Positions 47,037-55,409 of a DNA stretch of 64,000 nt are shown piece by piece (the stretch's first letter is position 1; each line of letters starts with the position of its first letter). The notes beneath the pieces are model-generated. The model worked only from the letters and a program-made list of their open reading frames with translations, made no database searches and was not told where the DNA came from. Location: the NCBI GenBank assembly GCA_019638275.1, contig JAHBUC010000006.1, positions 110,756 to 174,755 on the forward strand, given 5' to 3'. Source of the DNA: Cyclobacteriaceae bacterium (GTDB taxonomy: Bacteria; Bacteroidota; Bacteroidia; Cytophagales; Cyclobacteriaceae). Position numbers and translations under genes: made by a program.

Positions 47037-47161
47037 GATGAATATAAAGTGTCCTGTTTTTATAAGCGTTTTTAAACGAATACAATCGATTAGAAACGAT
47101 TACCATACAAATAGAGTCCGGGCCATAAGCTAGTGTTGCGTAAACTACTGGCTTTAGGAGT

Positions 47162-48278
47162 ATGGAACCTGTTGAATTATATCCGCTAGTCCATAACGGT
47201 ACGTACAACATTGCAATCCGAAATTGCTTTGGAGAGTCTGCTTCAATTCTGACTTCAATCTGCCCAAATCGAAAATACAGCAGAACACATCGGTGCTGGT
47301 ATGTGCCGTATTCTTCGGATACCCTCGATTTAATTCATCAAAAGCTCTCCTTAGCCAGATCCGTTCAAATTCTTTCTTCATTTACCGAAGCAAGGAACCT
47401 TCCTACAAGGCATATTCAACTTCCAACGGGATACCGCGAGTGCTTAGTCAGAATGCGGTATAGTGACAGTACACGGATTACCTATGAGACTCAAATGAGA
47501 CACTTCCTTGAGTTTATTCACCCGACACCTATAGAAGAAGTGACACGAGAGTTAATAAATGAATTTATGGCATTTCTGGTGAAGAAAAAGAAGGTTTCAA
47601 TCTCAACTCAGAACACAGCGATTAATGCAATCAAATTTTACCTTGAAAAAGTAAATAATGGAGATCGCATCATTTATTACACAGATCGTCCAAGAAAAAA
47701 TATATCGCTTCCAACGGTTCTCTCCCAGGAGGAGACTCAAAAATTGCTTTGGGCTGCGCGGAACATTAAGCATCGCTGCATTATGTTCTTGCTCTATTCT
47801 GCAGGATTAAGGGTAAGTGAGCTCTTACATATGAAATGGCAAGACATTGATGAAGACCGTATTGATCATATTTATTCGTTCTGGAAAAGGTCGCAAGGAT
47901 AGAATCAGCCTGCTTTCAACGCTTGCATTGGATTACGTAAAGCACTACATAGGACTCTACCAACCAAAGGAGTGGCTTTTTGAAGGAATCAACGGTGGCC
48001 AGTACTCTTCCCGAAGCATCAATAGGTTTATTCACCGGTATTGCAAGGCTGCAGGAATATTAAAACGGGTCAGTGCACACACATTGCGACATAGTTTTGC
48101 AACGCACTTGCTTGAGCGGGGGACTGATTTAAGATATATTCAAACCTTGCTGGGTCATGAAAGCAGCCGTACAACTGAGCGTTATACGCATGTAACCAAA
48201 CGAGGATTTGATAAATTGATTAGCCCGTTGGACTATTTGAATCAAGAACTTATCTTGGATACGAATAAGGGTATATAG
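47162..48278 (+). pseudogene. Xer-like tyrosine recombinase, one frameshift
   Basis: Read as two frames (47162-47902 and from about 47847 to 48278) joined by a one-nucleotide shift near 47,870-47,885, inside the strand that precedes SGKGRKDR. Joined length is about 370 residues. All catalytic residues are visible: Arg in AGLRVSELL, beta-hairpin Lys in SGKGRKDR, HTLRHSFATHLLERG, LLGHESSRTTERYTHV with the nucleophile Tyr. It has an extra N-terminal domain of about 70 residues (YNIAIRNCFGES...) and a SAM-like core-binding domain. The insertion of about 30-40 residues between K-beta and H-x-x-R that marks IntI integrases is absent. It lies directly before the cassette array, in the same direction. 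Confidence 0.85.
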
Positions 48279-48312
48279 GACACTACGTGCCCTATATACA
48301 GACGTTGTAGGC
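48271..48312. other. attI-like recombination site at the head of the array
   Basis: GTATATAGGACAC and GTGCCCTATATAC (48271-48283 and 48287-48299, 12 of 13 pairs) form a hairpin with a 3-nt loop, followed after AGAC by GTTGTAGGC (48304-48312), the start of cassette 1. The stop codon of the recombinase (48276-48278) lies inside the left arm. The 4-nt distance from stem to GTT mimics that in the attC-like sites. Confidence 0.65.
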
Positions 48313-48342
48313 AAGCGGCAAAATAAGATACAGCTAAGAATA

Positions 48343-48711
48343 ATGTTTGACGAGGACTTTTGCGGACGACTTGAATACGCGATTTCTGGAGCGTTGACAA
48401 AATCAAAAGACATTGACTGGAGACGGTGTTGGTGTGACGGTGTGTTGCTACCCGAAAACGAAACAGACTATTCACCAAGACAGATTTTAAAGACAAAAGA
48501 AATTTTGACAAAGGCGTGGATTGATGAAGGACGAACCAAAAACGAAAAAAACGGACAATTTCTTTACGACATGAGACTAAGCTTCGGTGACAATTCCCTA
48601 AATAAAATTAAAACGGGTGACAGACTTGAAGACTGCATTCCGGACGTTGGAGCAGACTCTTGGATTATTCTCGACCGACAAAGACGAAAAATTGAAGTCC
48701 AACTAATTTAA
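48343..48711 (+). CDS. Cassette 1 protein, hypothetical
   Basis: A 122-residue protein, the only gene in cassette 1. It is small, acidic and tryptophan/cysteine-rich in the first half (CWCDGVLLPENETDYSPRQIL), and ends DSWIILDRQRRKIEVQLI. I do not recognise the family; single-gene cassettes of unknown function with this size are the norm in integrons. It begins 38 nt after the crossover point and ends 10 nt before the 3' site, so it fills the cassette. No membrane segments or signal. Confidence 0.75.
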   Translation: MFDEDFCGRLEYAISGALTKSKDIDWRRCWCDGVLLPENETDYSPRQILKTKEILTKAWIDEGRTKNEKNGQFLYDMRLSFGDNSLNKIKTGDRLEDCIPDVGADSWIILDRQRRKIEVQLI

Positions 48712-48720
48712 TGTTGGACA

Positions 48721-48914
48721 TGCCGCCAGCCTACAACAACAGGTTTGGTCAATGGCGGGGTGATATGTTTGTATAAAGTTTTATCTTCGCTACAACGTTT
48801 GCCCTCTGGGGACAGTGACGTGAAGGTCGCGCTAAACATTCCGCTAACGCTCCATTTTTTAGCGCTCCTATTCCCGCCACTGCCCAAACCCAAACGTTAG
48901 CGCCAATGCCCTTC
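48721..48914. other. attC-like site 1 (cassette 1/cassette 2 junction)
   Basis: 3' end of C1: TGCCGCCAGCCTACAAC (48721-48737), the complement of C1's start at 48304. Left arm GGTTTGGTCAATGGCGGGG and right arm CCCGCCACTGCCCAAACC (48873-48890) pair outside. An inner stem GCGCTAAA (48829-48836)/TTTAGCGC (48858-48865) follows. The site ends AAACGTTAGCGCC (GTT at 48896), the start of C2. Core to core is 174 nt. Confidence 0.8.
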
Positions 48915-49145
48915 CAGCACCGCGGACAGTGACGAGCAAGCCGACAAAGACTCGTTTCCGCAGACAAGAAAAAATTAACGGGTGACACTCTACATAATTC
49001 AAATTCCTCACGCGGACAATTGAACGTTTCTTTAGACAACGTGGGACTGAGAAATCAAAAATAAAATGTGGGACACGGCTACGAATTAAGATTCGTGTCA
49101 TATCCCCCACCGCACTGCAACCGTGGAGAGATTCTCGCCCGCGCT

Positions 49146-49206
49146 TTTGGCACATGCCATAGCCGCGCAAACCCACCGCGACACCAAAGCAATGGCAAGA
49201 GCCAAA
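49146..49206. repeat. Hairpin family B, copy 1 (ahead of hsdM)
   Basis: TTTGGC-ACA-TGCCAT-A-GC pairs with GC-A-ATGGCA-AGA-GCCAAA around a 25-nt loop (CGCGCAAACCCACC...CCAAA). Two other copies share the loop pattern and the A-A mismatch in the stem, with different arm sequences. The stretch from 48915 to 49277, between the cassette junction and hsdM, holds no gene other than this. Confidence 0.7.
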
Positions 49207-49277
49207 CCCACCCGCAAACCGAACCAGATAAAGCGGATTTTGACTATTTTTAACACTTACTCCTATAAAGTATTGAG

Positions 49278-50861
49278 ATGGCCAAAAAAGTAAAGACTGA
49301 AGTTGAAGAACCTTTAGAGAAAAAACTCTGGAAAGCGGCTGACAAGCTCCGTAAGAACATGGACGCAGCCGAATACAAGCATGTGGCGTTGGGACTGATT
49401 TTCCTGAAATACATCTCTGATGCTTTTGAGGAACTCTATAACAAATTAAAAGAAGGTAAAGGCGAATACGAAGGCGCTGCCCCTGAAGACAAAAATGAAT
49501 ATGTAGCCGAGAAAGTGTTTTATGTTCCACCTTCTGCTCGTTGGACATGGCTGCAAGGCAGAGCCAAATTACCCACGATTGGCAAAGACATTGACGATGC
49601 AATGGACGCCATTGAAAAGGACAATCCTTCTTTGAAAGGTGTTTTGCCCAAAGTGTATGCACAAGAGAAATTAGATAAAGGAAGTTTGGGCGGACTTGTC
49701 GACTTGGTAAGTACTGCAACGCTTGGAACAAAAGAAGCACAAAGCAAAGATTTATTGGGCAGAGTGTTTGAATACTTCTTAGGTGAATTTGCCTTAGCAG
49801 AGGGAAAGAAAGGCGGCCAGTTCTATACACCTGAAAGTGTGGTGAAACTTTTAGTTGAAATGCTAGAACCTTATGAAGGCAGAGTTTTTGACCCTTGCTG
49901 CGGAAGCGGTGGAATGTTTGTTCAGAGTGAGAAATTTATTAAGCACCACCAAGACTATTACAAAAAGAACAACGGCAAAAAACTTTCTTTAAACCCTGCC
50001 GACCATATTTCTATTTACGGTCAGGAAAGCAACCAAACCACATGGCGACTAGCAAAGATGAACCTTGCCATTAGAGGTATTGACAGCAGCAATGTAAAGT
50101 GGAACAACGAAGGCAGTTTTTTAAACGATGCCCACAAAGACCTGAAAGCAGATTTTATCATTGCCAACCCACCGTTTAACGATAGCGACTGGAGTGGTGA
50201 ACTGTTACAGAAAGATGCACGATGGACGTATGGCACACCACCCAGCGGCAATGCCAACTATGCATGGATTCAACATTTCCTTTATCATCTTTCATCAAAT
50301 GGGCAAGCTGGATTTGTATTATCAAAAGGTTCACTAACTACAAATACTAGTAATGAAGGCGAAATAAGAAAGGCACTGATAGAAAATGATTTGATTGATT
50401 GTATTGTAAATCTTCCCGCAAAACTTTTTTTAAATACACAGATTCCTGCTTGTCTTTGGTTTTTGCGTAAAACTAAGCTAAAGCAAAAAAAGAAAATACT
50501 ATTTATAGATGCAAGAAATCTAGGCATCTTGGTAAACCGAAGAACTAAAGAGCTAACACATGATGAGATAAGAACAATAGCAGAAACTTACCATAACTGG
50601 CGAACTGGAGATAAGCCATACAATGATATAGCTGGATTTTGTAAAACAGTGTCTATTGACGAAGTAAAAGAACTAAAATATGTTGTTACGCCTGGCAGAT
50701 ATGTGGGTTTACCTGATGAAGAAGATGATTTTAATTTTGCTGAACGGTTCGGTAAATTAAAAATGGAATTAGAAAGTCAAATTGAAAAAGAAAATACTTT
50801 GAATAAACTTATTGCAAAGAACCTATCAAAAATTAATGTCAAAGTAGAATCTAATGTCTAA
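49278..50861 (+). CDS. hsdM: Type I restriction-modification methyltransferase
   Basis: A 527-residue N6-adenine methyltransferase, the modification subunit. An N-terminal helical HsdM_N region (KLWKAADKLRKNMDAAEYKHVALGLIFLKYISDAFEE) leads to the SAM-binding motif FDPCCGSGGMFVQSEKF and the catalytic NPPF in FIIANPPFNDSDW. QFYTPESVVKLLVEML is the conserved HsdM linker. It methylates the host copy of the target site with HsdS. It opens a tight operon, its stop overlapping the start of hsdS by 8 nt. All five genes of this operon share a single cassette. Confidence 0.96.
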   Translation: MAKKVKTEVEEPLEKKLWKAADKLRKNMDAAEYKHVALGLIFLKYISDAFEELYNKLKEGKGEYEGAAPEDKNEYVAEKVFYVPPSARWTWLQGRAKLPTIGKDIDDAMDAIEKDNPSLKGVLPKVYAQEKLDKGSLGGLVDLVSTATLGTKEAQSKDLLGRVFEYFLGEFALAEGKKGGQFYTPESVVKLLVEMLEPYEGRVFDPCCGSGGMFVQSEKFIKHHQDYYKKNNGKKLSLNPADHISIYGQESNQTTWRLAKMNLAIRGIDSSNVKWNNEGSFLNDAHKDLKADFIIANPPFNDSDWSGELLQKDARWTYGTPPSGNANYAWIQHFLYHLSSNGQAGFVLSKGSLTTNTSNEGEIRKALIENDLIDCIVNLPAKLFLNTQIPACLWFLRKTKLKQKKKILFIDARNLGILVNRRTKELTHDEIRTIAETYHNWRTGDKPYNDIAGFCKTVSIDEVKELKYVVTPGRYVGLPDEEDDFNFAERFGKLKMELESQIEKENTLNKLIAKNLSKINVKVESNV

Positions 50862-52056
50862 GTGGAAAGAATATATACTAGAGGACGTCATTGATAAATT
50901 CATTGATTATAGAGGTAAAACCCCTATAAAAACAAATTTTGGCATCCCATTAATTACTGCTAGGATTGTTAAAGATGGGCGATTGCTTGAGGCAAACGAG
51001 TTCATTGCTGAAGAAGATTATGAATCACGTATGACAAGAGGATTTCCTGAAATTAATGATGTTGTGCTGACAACGGAAGCTCCACTTGGAGAGGTTGCTC
51101 TCATTAAAGATAAAAATGTTGCGTTAGGACAGAGAATTATTACCCTTCAAACTAAAAAAGAAATATGTAACAGTGTCTTTTTAAAATATTATCTACAAAG
51201 CAGAGAAGGACAAGCTTCCTTGCAAGCAAGGGCATCAGGTAGCACAGTTGAAGGAATAAAATCTGCTGAGCTTAAAAAGATGGAAGTTTTCTTGCCAGAT
51301 ATTTTGCAACAAACAGAAATTTCAAATATCCTAATAAGCTTGGATGATAAAATTGATTTGCTTCACACCCAAAACAAAACTATTGACCAATTATTAGAAA
51401 CAATTTTTAGACAATGGTTTATAGAAGAGGCGGATGATAACTGGAAAGAAACAGCACTTCATAATTTCATTTCAGTTAAACATGGATTTGCATTTAAAGG
51501 AAATTACATTTCTACTGAACCAACCAACTACATCTTAGTAACTCCCGGCAATTTTAAAATAGGCGGTGGCTTTAAGTTTGACAAGTTCAAATACTACGTG
51601 AGCGATGAATTTCCTAAAGATTATATTTTTCAAACTGGAGATTTGGCAGTTACTATGACGGATTTGAGCGTAGATGGAGATACCCTAGGATGTCCAGCAT
51701 TAATACCAGATGGCTATTGCAATCAGGTTTTTTTGCATAATCAAAGAATCGGCAAAGTTCAATTGAAAACTGAAATTAGTAAGCATTTTATTTTTCAATT
51801 AATGAAAACCCCCGATTACCAATGGTTTATTCTGGGTGGAGCTTCGGGAACAGCAATTAGACATACTTCACCGACTTCTATTTGTGCTTATGCTTTCAAA
51901 TTGCCCCCAAAATCTAGGCTTTTAGAATTTGAACTTGTTTCAAAAGAAATGGAGGAAAAAATTAGAATCAATCAAAACCAAATAAGAACACTTACAGAAA
52001 TGAGAGATGCTTTAATACCAAAGCTAATGAATGGAGAAGCAGCAATAACCTACTAA
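50854..52056 (+). CDS. hsdS: Type I restriction-modification specificity subunit
   Basis: A 400-residue specificity protein with two target-recognition domains (TRD1 from residue 1, TRD2 from about residue 195) each followed by a conserved helical repeat: KMEVFLPDILQQTEISNILISLDDKIDLLHTQNKTIDQLLETIFRQWF and IRINQNQIRTLTEMRDALIPKLMNGE. It fixes the bipartite DNA sequence for the complex. It overlaps hsdM by 8 nt and precedes hamA by 7 nt. Recognition sequence cannot be read. Confidence 0.95.
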   Translation: MSKWKEYILEDVIDKFIDYRGKTPIKTNFGIPLITARIVKDGRLLEANEFIAEEDYESRMTRGFPEINDVVLTTEAPLGEVALIKDKNVALGQRIITLQTKKEICNSVFLKYYLQSREGQASLQARASGSTVEGIKSAELKKMEVFLPDILQQTEISNILISLDDKIDLLHTQNKTIDQLLETIFRQWFIEEADDNWKETALHNFISVKHGFAFKGNYISTEPTNYILVTPGNFKIGGGFKFDKFKYYVSDEFPKDYIFQTGDLAVTMTDLSVDGDTLGCPALIPDGYCNQVFLHNQRIGKVQLKTEISKHFIFQLMKTPDYQWFILGGASGTAIRHTSPTSICAYAFKLPPKSRLLEFELVSKEMEEKIRINQNQIRTLTEMRDALIPKLMNGEAAITY

Positions 52057-52063
52057 AGAAATA

Positions 52064-52894
52064 ATGCCAATTACTGAAGCAGAAATAGAGAAACTAATTA
52101 GTTGCACCAAGATGTTCATGAATCATGTTCACTTTGTGCAACAATCTTTTAATCTGCTTCCTGATAACAAGCATTACGGCACATGTATAAACTATGTCGA
52201 CTTGCAAGAGTATCGTGATGAATTTTGTAATGAATTAGTAAACACAATATCTGAGTGGGTTTATAGCCAGAAAAAAGCAGCCGAAGTAATTGACATAATG
52301 ATTGGTGAAGGGAGAAGCTTCCAAAATGCGCAAAACACCCTCACTACTGAAGCATTTAAAAAATTCAGAAACCATTCAACTGACAAATTATTAGTTCAAG
52401 GACAGTTTGGCGAATTGCTTTTATTCAACTTTCTGCAAAGCTTTTTCAAGAGTGTTCCTTTACTTCGCAAGATGCCAATCACAACTTCTGTTGAGATGGA
52501 AAGATTTGGTGCAGATGCAATTCATTACAATTACAGCGGGGGTAAAAATCTTTTCTATTTAGGCGAAGCAAAAACTTATAGCAGCAAATACAAATTTGAT
52601 ACAGCAATTGAAGATGCAATTGGAAGCATTTTAAAAACTTACAAAGAACATCGCAAAGAACTTGGCAGATACGTTTACGATTCTTTCATTGACGATGATT
52701 TAATTGAAGTTGCGAAAGAATATAAAAACGGAACTCTAAAGGATGTAGAGCTTCATTTGGTTTCAGTTATAACTTATTGCGAAAACAAAAAGATTGAAAA
52801 GAAAAACGAAAATCAAATCAAAGAGGATATTATTAAAATCATTGAAGAACGAGGGAAAGATTGGATTTGCTACTTGAACAATTTAAAACATTAA
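52064..52894 (+). CDS. hamA: Hachiman defence effector HamA (DUF1837 nuclease)
   Basis: A 276-residue DUF1837 protein. The core GQFGELLLFNFLQSFFKSVPLLRKMPI-type segment and then FGADAIHYNYSGGKNLFYLGEAKTYSSKYKFDTAIEDAI fit the PD-(D/E)XK-type nuclease of the Hachiman effector, with the acidic residues in GADAIH and GEAK as likely metal ligands. In known Hachiman systems HamA is a DNase held in check by HamB and released on phage attack. Immediately followed (10 nt) by the helicase, as in Hachiman operons. Recognition is by pattern, not by search. Confidence 0.85.
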   Translation: MPITEAEIEKLISCTKMFMNHVHFVQQSFNLLPDNKHYGTCINYVDLQEYRDEFCNELVNTISEWVYSQKKAAEVIDIMIGEGRSFQNAQNTLTTEAFKKFRNHSTDKLLVQGQFGELLLFNFLQSFFKSVPLLRKMPITTSVEMERFGADAIHYNYSGGKNLFYLGEAKTYSSKYKFDTAIEDAIGSILKTYKEHRKELGRYVYDSFIDDDLIEVAKEYKNGTLKDVELHLVSVITYCENKKIEKKNENQIKEDIIKIIEERGKDWICYLNNLKH

Positions 52895-52904
52895 TTGGTA
52901 AATA

Positions 52905-55409
52905 ATGGAAGCAAAAGAAATTCTCATAAAATTGCTCCATTTAGAACTTGTTACAAATGCGAGCAGGTTAAAATTCATTGAAGGAAATTCAGATGAACAA
53001 ATTGATGAGGAATTTTTAACCGAAGCAATTTCTGTTTTGAATGATTTGTCGATAAAGACAGATGAAGTTTCAAAGAAACAACTCATTGCAATTTGTGCCT
53101 TACTTTGGACTTATAGAAAAAAAGAATGGGATGGACTTAAAAATTATCTAATTCTGTTTCTTTCAAGAGCAGGTTTTGGCCCTTCATCAATCATGATTGA
53201 TTCGGAATATTCCTTTTCCGACAAACAGTTTTCGTTTAGCGAAAATCTGCTGAATCAATTTGCAGTTACAGTTGCACAAGTAAAAAACGAAATAAAAGTT
53301 GGCAACTCAATCTTTCTGTTGAGTGATTTTCAGAAGGACATTTGGGAAGCCATTGAGAAAAATACTTTAACTGGAATTTCAGCTCCAACCTCGGCAGGAA
53401 AATCTTTTCTAATTCTGCTGAAAGCTATAGACCTAATCCAGAAGAAAAGCGGTACAGTTGTTTATGTAGTGCCTACTTTGAGCTTAGTTTCACAAGTTAC
53501 CAGTGATTTCAGAAAACTACTTGACGATTTTCAACTTGCAGACTACACTCTTGAAACCACTTATAATAATACTTCAGCTACACAGAACTCTATTTATATT
53601 TTGACACAGGAAAAAGCTATTGCCGCTTTTTCTCAGTCTGAAAATCCGTTTGGGAATGTTCGCCTATTGGTGATTGATGAGATTCAAAATGTTGAGAAAG
53701 TTGCGGATTCTGATGACCAGCGTTCTAAGGTTTTATATGACTTAATGATTGAACTAAGAAACAGTTCACAGATTGACCACATCATTACTTCAGGTCCAAG
53801 AATTATTAAAATAGATGAATTAGGAAAAAATGTTTTCGGGATAAATTCCGAAAAGAAAGAAACTGACGCTTCACCAGTTCTTAACCTAACCTACTCCATC
53901 TCAAAGAAAAAGGAAGAATATTTCTTCAATGTGTATTCTGATTTATTGGAAAAAAGTCTTCAAATAAAAATCACGAATAAAGATTCTATTCAAGGCTATG
54001 GAAAAGTTCTGTATAATGATAACTACCTTGACTACCTGAGTGGTTTTTTAAAGAGTTTTAATACAGATGAGAGCACTCTAATATTTTCACCCACATCAAC
54101 TACATGCAATAAAATGGCATCACATATCGCCAGCAGCATGCAAGAATTGGAAAACACATACCTGAGAGAACTGGCAAGTTTCATTTCATCGACAGTTCAT
54201 CCGAAGTTTACAATGGTTGAAACGATTCAAAAAGGAGTTGCATATCATCACGGAAAGCTACCATTTCATGTAAGAGTATTAATTGAAGATGGGATTAGGC
54301 AAAAAAACGTTAAGACAATAATTTGCACAACAACCCTTTTGCAGGGGGTAAATTTACCTGTTCAAAATATTATTATTAGAAACCCAAACCTATTTATTGC
54401 TAAGAAGGAAACCAGTTCTAAGCTTTCCAATTATGAAATAGCAAACCTAAGAGGACGGGCCGGAAGATTGCTAAAAGATTTTATCGGCAGAACATATATA
54501 TTAGACGAGTTAAGTTTTAAGGAGAAAGAAGCAAGCCAACTAGACCTATTCAAGGACACTGCCAAGGAATTACAAGTCGGTTATGGGAATAAATATTCGA
54601 CATACAGAGAGGCGATAAAAGAGGACTTAGCTAAAAATATTGGATGTACCTTAGAAAATCAGGAATACTCCTTTCTTACAACATATCTTCGTCAAACTGT
54701 TTTAAGGTATGGTTTATCATCCCAAATGTATTTAAGTAGAGTTGGTATAGTTATTAATGACGAGGAAATGAATACCATACTTAAATCCTTGTCAAGTCTG
54801 GAAATTTCTAAATCAATGTGCTCTAAAAACAGATACTGGGACCCAATTGACCTTAACAGACTTTATCAGAAACGAAGCAACTTTACTTTGCCTACAAGTG
54901 CATCTGAGTTTAGATTATCATATCAGTTAAAAGATATACTCACACGAATAAGACAGGATTTTTCAATATACTATGATAAGTATTTTGGTGTTCCTGATGT
55001 TGCAGGCAAAGATATTCTACTTCAAAAGTGCATTCTCGCTGAAAACTGGTTGAAAGAAAAATCACTTGCCGAAATATTTTCAGATAGATTCTATGACTCG
55101 TCTGATAAAATTGATGACACAATAAATTTTGTTCAAAATAAAATTTCTTACGGTCTTCCTCTTATTTTGAAGCCGTTATACGATATAAAAGAACCAGGTG
55201 GCATGTTCCCAAGGTTTGTAGAAATTGGTGCATATAAGCCATTGACTCGAAAATTAATTGAATTGAGCATTCCACGAGAAACAGCAATATTCTTAAGTAA
55301 TAATTTTGAATTCAGTAATATAGAAAACAAGCAAGAATTAATTAACCAATTAAGAGAGGTCAGAAAAAATCTATCATATTGGTATAAGGTTCAATTGAAT
55401 ACAGTATAA
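52905..55409 (+). CDS. hamB: Hachiman helicase HamB
   Basis: An 834-residue superfamily 2 helicase. Walker A is in SAPTSAGKSFLILL, the DEAH-type box in LLVIDEIQNVEKV, a motif III-like TSGPRI, motif V VKTIICTTTLLQGVNLPV, and motif VI NLRGRAGRLLKDFIG. The GRAGR pattern and the long C-terminal helical region resemble Ski2/HamB helicases. It would sense damaged or single-stranded DNA and release HamA. Its stop is adjacent to the hsdR start, so all five genes form one transcript. Confidence 0.88.
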   Translation: MEAKEILIKLLHLELVTNASRLKFIEGNSDEQIDEEFLTEAISVLNDLSIKTDEVSKKQLIAICALLWTYRKKEWDGLKNYLILFLSRAGFGPSSIMIDSEYSFSDKQFSFSENLLNQFAVTVAQVKNEIKVGNSIFLLSDFQKDIWEAIEKNTLTGISAPTSAGKSFLILLKAIDLIQKKSGTVVYVVPTLSLVSQVTSDFRKLLDDFQLADYTLETTYNNTSATQNSIYILTQEKAIAAFSQSENPFGNVRLLVIDEIQNVEKVADSDDQRSKVLYDLMIELRNSSQIDHIITSGPRIIKIDELGKNVFGINSEKKETDASPVLNLTYSISKKKEEYFFNVYSDLLEKSLQIKITNKDSIQGYGKVLYNDNYLDYLSGFLKSFNTDESTLIFSPTSTTCNKMASHIASSMQELENTYLRELASFISSTVHPKFTMVETIQKGVAYHHGKLPFHVRVLIEDGIRQKNVKTIICTTTLLQGVNLPVQNIIIRNPNLFIAKKETSSKLSNYEIANLRGRAGRLLKDFIGRTYILDELSFKEKEASQLDLFKDTAKELQVGYGNKYSTYREAIKEDLAKNIGCTLENQEYSFLTTYLRQTVLRYGLSSQMYLSRVGIVINDEEMNTILKSLSSLEISKSMCSKNRYWDPIDLNRLYQKRSNFTLPTSASEFRLSYQLKDILTRIRQDFSIYYDKYFGVPDVAGKDILLQKCILAENWLKEKSLAEIFSDRFYDSSDKIDDTINFVQNKISYGLPLILKPLYDIKEPGGMFPRFVEIGAYKPLTRKLIELSIPRETAIFLSNNFEFSNIENKQELINQLREVRKNLSYWYKVQLNTV

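Noticed and set aside
47162..48278. Calling the recombinase a canonical IntI integron integrase
   Set aside because: The IntI-specific insertion between the K-beta hairpin and the HxxR motif is absent; Xer-like is the safer call.
48729..48902. Reading the attC-like hairpins as simple transcription terminators
   Set aside because: Stems are not followed by T-tracts, and the complementary cassette ends up to 10 kb apart are not explained by termination.
48868..49830. Long minus-strand frame of 320 codons across the cassette 1/2 junction and hsdM
   Set aside because: It is antisense to hsdM, runs through attC-like and family B hairpins, and its composition (rich in Cys, Arg and Leu runs) is that of a shadow frame.
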